NCBI RefSeq assembly: GCF_035582795.1
Contig: NC_134379.1
Location: 3,156,001 to 3,220,000 of the forward strand
Origin: Mycteria americana
Taxonomy: Eukaryota; Chordata; Aves; Ciconiiformes; Ciconiidae
Length of the DNA stretch: 64,000 nucleotides
Reading direction: 5' to 3'
Shown: positions 42,001-64,000 of the stretch, piece after piece
How the letters are laid out: every line of letters starts with the position of its first letter
Position numbering within the stretch: position 1 is the stretch's first letter
Made by a program: the position numbers and the translations under genes
Notes under the pieces: model-generated
The model's database searches: none
Seen by the model: the letters and a program-made list of their open reading frames with translations, nothing else
What the model was told of the DNA's origin: nothing

Positions 42001-45000
42001 ACAATTTTTGACTCTGTGGCTGAGCTGCAAAGTGAAAAGGGGTTTTTTTTGTTGGTTTTTTTTTTCAGTTGTGCATGCAGATTTATATTTTGGCCAAATT
42101 AGGAGCTGTACATTTGTTAGAGCTTATGCAAGAAGCAGCAGAATTGCCTCCTTTATGGCTGCATTTTTTTTCACTGGTGTGTTCTTAGGTCAGGTTAAGT
42201 CAACTGCCTCGTTTTTAACTGAAATTAATTAGAAAGTGTTCACATAATGAGCATTTTTGGTGGATAGGTATAGAAGCTGATTTTTGTTAGAAAGGTGGTG
42301 ATTAGTGTTTGTGAGTCCTTTCATTGACCCAGTGAGGAACTGAGGTGGGATACCTGCAGGTGCTCTGCCTTTTATATGCCTATCTCAAATAATTTTGTAA
42401 ATGTGGTGTAATAGTATAACTACTGCAATTGTTATATTGTTTCAGAGTCAAAGGAATAAACAGTGCTATATAGTTTGAGATGTCAAAGTGAAAAGTACTA
42501 AAATACTGTGCCTGTTTTGCAGGAGTATAGTTCTAGAAAGCCTGGACGAAAAAGATTGAATCAGTTTCATATGCTGCCAGTGCAAGACTACTGTTTGCAT
42601 GTTTTCATTAAAGGTAAGGTACTTGTCAAAGAGCAAAAATGTGTTTGTGAAATTGATACGTTAATATAGATGAAGTTCAGCATGAATGTAATTGAAGATT
42701 CAAGCTAAGTCATCAATGGAAAATTTGGATTTGGATCGTAATCCAGCATAGTTTAGCATAGTTTAGGCTTTTCAGGTTAGACCAGCGGTTCTCATTTTGT
42801 CATGGTTTAAGCATGAGCTTGTATATGTGAACAGTTTTATTTTTTTAATTACTATAGCTGGACATACTTAGTGGAAAAAAGGTTCTAAGAAAACAATAAA
42901 AAACCTGCTGAATTTTCCTGCAATGGGCTTATTTTGAAGTGGGAAGGAAGTGAACTGACATGGATAACATATGAACCTACTATATCTCCTTGATGTGGAT
43001 ATTAAAGGAACCTTGAAAATAGTTTATGGGGAAGTTGTTGGAGGCTTCTAATTTTAAATTCTTAACAGGAAATCATTAAGCTGTAGAGGAGCCAACACAA
43101 CAGACTGCTCTAAAACAAGAGCTAAACGCAGAGCATTCACGTGAAGTTGTCAGATCTTTTTTTAATGCTGGTATCTTTTTTTCTTTCATGTTTGCTGCAA
43201 CCCAGATAAATACATTTTCATTTTTGTATTCTTCATATACATCAGTTCAGAAGTCACATTCTGGATGAAATGTTAAAGCAATGCCATTATGATCATATCT
43301 CAGGGAATATGAAGAAACTGAGATGATACTCCATCACACCCAGAGGGTGTTAACTCCTTGTATGGTCGGGTCCTGCACTCCTTCATTGGCTAGGGAAAAA
43401 CCTTTAAAAATGTGGATGCTGTTCAGTTTGATTTTCTTCTTTTACATGAGTTTCTTATGCTTTATCTGAGACTATTGCTGAGATGACCTACACATTTCAC
43501 ATAGGCTATGCAAGAGACATAAGAGGTATGATAACCTTTGGCCACTATCGGCTTGGCTCATTGAAGCTTATTCAGGGGCTGGAGGAAGGAGAAGGATTAT
43601 TATGTGGCTGTAAGCAGTAAGACATGAAGGTTAGTCACCAAAGCCAGCTGAGGTGCTTTACAAATGCAGAAGGCTTTAAGCACGTAGGTTTGCCAAAGCC
43701 AGGTGGGCAGTGCTGCTTTCTGCTGTTCTGTGATGAATAGGTTTGTGCCCAGGTTATGGGCTTTTTGTGTATCTGAGCTATTGATAATTTTGTATTTTTC
43801 ATCTGTCAGACAAAATTAATCATGGCTTTTACAAAATATAACTTTGTGTAACTTTATTTAAAGCTTGCTACTAGAAAAGAGAGGGCAGGATGCTGGCCAC
43901 CCAGCACTGGCTTGTGATGTGGAATTAAGATGAACGTACCTGTGTCAGTTCTTTTTATTGTCTGATGCAGCTGAGGGAAAGGAGTAGTGCTGTGAAAAAT
44001 GTTAGCATCTGTGTGAGCCTCCTTTCCTGCCACTCCTGCTGAGAAGGTAGACTCATTTATTCACTTGGCTGAGTGTAGACCTAGAAAATGTTTAATTGGA
44101 GATTCACAGGGGGTGTCAGTTGAGGAACAATGTAGTGCATTAGTGCACATGCCTTTCTCTTGGTTCTTCTGTCTCTGCTACAATGTACCTGTCCGTTCTG
44201 CAGTATTTGAGCTCCAGGCACCTGACCTCATGCATCTTGTTCCCCTTTGTATGTTTCTTTTTCTTCTTTTTTGCTTTTCAGTTTTTGAGCCTGTGGATAG
44301 CTAATCCTCAAAGATACCCTAGTGAGATCGCCGATGGTTATATCTAACAGACTACTTGATGCGTTAGCAAACATTAGAAAGTAAGTAATTCATGGAAGTC
44401 ATGACACTTTTCTTCTGATGTCAGCTAACCTAACAGATTCATCGGGGTTTAAACTACAGCTGCTTAATCTGTTTTGGCTAAAGATAGAGTCATTGTTTTT
44501 TTTCAAAATGTAACTAATTTAATTTAGCTTAAGCCTATTTGAGAATTTTTTTAAAATACAGTTAAAAGAAAAACTAAAAACTTTTCATCCACAAAATAAA
44601 TCGTGGCCTTTAATTTTTAAAATGGTTTGAATTAGTTGAACCAGACCAAGCAATAATAATGCCTGTACAGCCACTCTGAAATGGATTTATTTCAATAACT
44701 GTTAGTCAAAATGAGAAAAAGCTATCATCAAGTAAATATCGGATTGTATTTGGTTCAGAAACATTTTACATTAAATGTTTGTAACTCATATATTAAAAAA
44801 GCTTTTAATTTTGATGAGCCACTTAGCCTAACTTCAGAATCTTCTGTCTCTGAAATAGCTGGGGGACCATGGGCAGTTTCTGCTTAGCATTTGGTTCCTT
44901 TAAGTATAAAACAAAGAAAAGCATTCCCCGTTTTTATATATGAGTGAGAGGTGCATGAAAAAATGCCAAATTGCCCTTCAGTTATTGCCTATTACTTATG

Positions 45001-46740
45001 TTCTGGAGTGTGGAAACTGCAGTGGTGCTCTCCATCAAACTTCACCTTTATTACAAGTTTTTCGCCCTGCATCTTCAACTTTTATATACATGTTCCTATT
45101 TCTGCAAGCGTCTGGTTTAGTTGAATTGACGTTTCTTGTGAGCTAAAGGACTTCAGGAGATAATTAGGAAATATGGTTTTAGTTGCTGGAGGATATGCTG
45201 GTTGTGTGCCCTGTAAATCTTGAAGCACTCTTGTTTTCCAATGGCGGTTTTGGGAATGTAGTTGTTGCATGCAAAAACATCTTTAATGCTTTGTAATTTA
45301 ATTACATTTGTGACTGTAGGTATGATTTATATATGGTGCTGTTGTCTTGACTGTAAAAGTCAGTATTGACAGAAATGAGGCACTTTATTCCACTTGAAAA
45401 GGCAAAGCAATACTTGGATATGAAAAGAAGAGACAGAAATACCTTGGCATTTGAAGAGGAATTTCTTCCATCATAAGTAATTATTTTTTTTCCCCTTTGC
45501 TTCCTGAACTTCTTTACAAATACTAGACTACCTAGAACATGTTTACGTAAAGCACAGGGGTAGGAGTCAATCTCTTTGTTTCTGTTCCTGGAGTAGCCTA
45601 TGATTTTCCACTCCAGATTGTTTTGGAGAGCATTACCAATGTTGAATGATACTAATCCTTACATAACACCTCTGGCTACATTTATTCGGCTAGGAAAGAG
45701 GGATATTGGACTTCTCGGAAGTGATAAACTTTAGTTGTCCCTATGATGACGTAGACCTGACAATATTATTTTGTCTTTCTTTTTGTCAATAGTTTCAAGT
45801 CAGTTGCCTTGTTTTCTGGCTACTTTGTATTAAAATAATTGAAGGAAAATCTATTAACCCCTTTTTATGTGCGCTGTGGTGCGGATGGCAGTGGATCTGC
45901 TGCAGGCCTGGCAATTGATGCGCTGTGCTTTTATGTTAATTAAAAGGGAAATAGGGATATGTTGTGGTGTTTTGGATTGTATAAAGCTCAAATTAGTCTT
46001 TGTCTCCTGTACGCACCTTTTAAAGTATACATTTTATTGTATATGTGGAAAATGTCTAAAATACTCTGTTATGAGACTTAACGGACAGACTTTTAAAGCA
46101 GGATTTCTCAATTCTGTGTTTGGCTGATGATCTGATGGTACAAACACCTGTAAAATAGGCAGGGATAGTTATTTGATTGGATTAGCGTGGATTAATTCAT
46201 TAATGTTTGTAACAGATTTTCAAATCCCTAGGTGTTCTAGAAATTCAAAGCTTTTTTGATGTATTTCTTATTTTCAAATACTGTTGACTTTAATGTGGTT
46301 AATGGAAGGAAATCCAAAGTACTTGCAGTACTTAAGCCAAACAATTATCTCCATTTTACTGACAGTACAAGTATTTTTGCAAAACTCAGTAATGGTTTTA
46401 GCTGTTTTAAGCTTGCAGAGGGAAGGGGCTCTGGGAGTTGAAAGTGGTAGCAGATTGCAAATAAAGCAATGTCTAGAACTGCAGGTATAAAAATGAAATG
46501 CACACACCCCTCCAGTACACAGGGAATGTCTTTAAAAGTCTTATGGGCGTAAGCGTAAACACTGCATCAGCACGACCCGCAGGATGCGTAATTCCAGGGA
46601 AATCACCGATAGGAATCCTTATTGTCCAAGCGGGGAAGCAGGGCTTTCAGGCCAGGAGCAGGGAAAGACAGGGGGACACACCTTGGAGTAACGCGCTGGG
46701 ATTCCTGGAGCAACGTGGGGAGTCCCGTGCTTCGAATTAG
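39050..46740. other. Intergenic spacer between head-to-head APPBP2 and PPM1D
   Basis: 7.7 kb of AT-rich DNA without a recognisable gene, RNA or clear transposable element. Short T-runs are common. The two start codons are 8.6 kb apart and diverge, so the promoters are separate rather than a single bidirectional one. A stretch at about 44500-44710 has a conserved-element-like texture (see findings). Confidence 0.6.
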
Positions 46741-46796
46741 TAGCTAGCGCCCTACTTGGAGCTAGTGAAGTGTGCACGTAGCCTTTAAGCAGAGCG

Positions 46797-46946
46797 CCCG
46801 TAGTGGGGCCGCCCGTAGTGGGGCCGCCCGTAGTGGGGCCGCCCGTAGTGGGGCCGCCCGTAGTGGGGCCGCCCGTAGTGGGGCCGCCCGTAGTGGGGCC
46901 GCCCGTAGTGGGGCCGCCCGTAGTGGGGCCGCCCGTAGTGGGGCCG
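46797..46946. repeat. Perfect tandem repeat, 10 x 15 bp, in PPM1D promoter
   Basis: The unit CCCGTAGTGGGGCCG is repeated ten times with no mismatch over 150 bp. Each unit holds two CpG dinucleotides and one GGGG. The array begins directly after AGAGCG and ends where the sequence changes to CCGCACG, 330 bases before the PPM1D start codon. Because the unit is a multiple of three and lacks stops in all forward frames, it creates long spurious open frames on both strands. Confidence 0.98.
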
Positions 46947-47004
46947 CCGCACGCCCCGGCTCGGCCCCTGCGGCTGGCGCTGCCTGCGTGCCCGCCGGCC
47001 GGCG

Positions 47005-47016
47005 CCAGGGGGCGCC
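47005..47016 (+). promoter_or_regulatory. CTCF-like motif 1
   Basis: CCAGGGGGCGCC matches the core of the CTCF consensus (CCA..AGGGGGCGC). It lies 60 bases after the tandem repeat and 260 bases before the PPM1D ATG. Confidence 0.45.
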
Positions 47017-47083
47017 GCGGTGGCGGCGGACGCGCCCGGCCGCCCCTTCCGCCGCGGCGGGGGGCCTGGCGAGGCGGGGGCGC

Positions 47084-47097
47084 GGCAGGGGGCGCTG
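47084..47097 (+). promoter_or_regulatory. CTCF-like motif 2
   Basis: GGCAGGGGGCGCTG, a second CTCF-core match in the same orientation, about 80 bases downstream of the first. Confidence 0.45.
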
Positions 47098-47167
47098 CGG
47101 CGCGGAACGCGGAGCGCCCGCCGTTCCGGCGGCGATTGTCGGAGGCGGGCGGCGCGGCGCCGCGGAC

Positions 47168-47200
47168 ATGCCCGAGCGGGGCCGCCGACATCAACAATAG
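47168..47200 (+). CDS. uORF in PPM1D 5' leader
   Basis: The only ATG between the tandem repeat and the PPM1D start opens a 10-codon frame, [10 protein letters not shown], ending TAG at 47198-47200. It is out of frame with PPM1D and stops 76 bases before the main ATG. Its context is moderate (G at -3, C at +4). If transcription starts upstream of it, it could dampen PPM1D translation or allow reinitiation. Confidence 0.4.
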   Translation: MPERGRRHQQ

Positions 47201-47276
47201 TCCGCGGCGGCGGGCGGGGAGCCATCGCGGGCGGGGAGCGGCGGGCGCCGCCGCGCCGAGCCTCCCGCCCCCCCCC

Positions 47277-64000
<16,724 letters not shown>

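Noticed and set aside
42745-42764. Two copies of AGCATAGTTT in tandem
   Set aside because: Two 10-bp copies only; not distinguishable from chance in AT-rich DNA.
46782-47276. In-frame open stretch of 165 codons upstream of the PPM1D ATG, including Gly-Pro-Pro-Val-Val repeats
   Set aside because: It has no ATG, other frames in this GC-rich block are also open for hundreds of bases, and no family similarity is visible. It is open because stop codons are rare in such composition.
38689-47276. A shared bidirectional promoter for APPBP2 and PPM1D
   Set aside because: The start codons are 8.6 kb apart with an AT-rich spacer between two separate CpG islands.

Overview
The window is vertebrate nuclear DNA, most probably from a non-galliform bird. 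It holds three recognisable protein-coding genes, all split by introns: the 3' part of CHCT1 (C17orf64) on the plus strand (738-4751), the complete coding region of APPBP2 on the minus strand (38688 down to 16816, 13 coding exons, 586 codons plus stop), and the first three coding exons of PPM1D/WIP1 on the plus strand (47277-57393; the rest of the gene lies beyond position 64000). The gene order matches human 17q23 (C17orf64 - APPBP2 - PPM1D - BCAS3) as I remember it. Bird origin is inferred from short introns, GC-rich CpG-island promoters and a fragment of an ERVL-type LTR family that is abundant in bird genomes; no species can be named.

Layout. 1-4751: last three coding exons of CHCT1. 4752 to about 11100: intergenic DNA with no recognisable gene; the tails of CHCT1 and APPBP2 converge here. 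About 11100-16815: probable 3' UTR of APPBP2 (its end is uncertain; poly(A) signals lie at 16523, 16438 and 11130 on the minus strand). 16816-38688: APPBP2, with every exon joined by canonical GT-AG junctions and compatible phases. About 38050-39050: CpG-rich APPBP2 promoter and first exon. 39050-46740: AT-rich intergenic spacer between the two head-to-head genes. 46740-48060: PPM1D CpG island, holding a perfect 10 x 15 bp tandem repeat, two CTCF-like motifs, a small uORF and coding exon 1. 47728-64000: PPM1D introns 1, 2 and part of 3, with exons 2 and 3.

The genes are not an operon and are not known to act in one pathway. APPBP2 is a TPR protein that acts as a CUL2 ubiquitin-ligase substrate receptor and binds APP. 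PPM1D is a p53-induced PP2C-type phosphatase that switches off DNA-damage signalling. CHCT1 carries the helical C-terminal domain shared with the remodeller CHD1. I saw no undescribed multi-gene system. The observations most worth following are the repeat in the PPM1D promoter, the NAGNAG acceptor of PPM1D exon 2, the previously hard-to-see CHCT1 last exon, and a candidate conserved regulatory block with a perfect hairpin at about 3070-3420.
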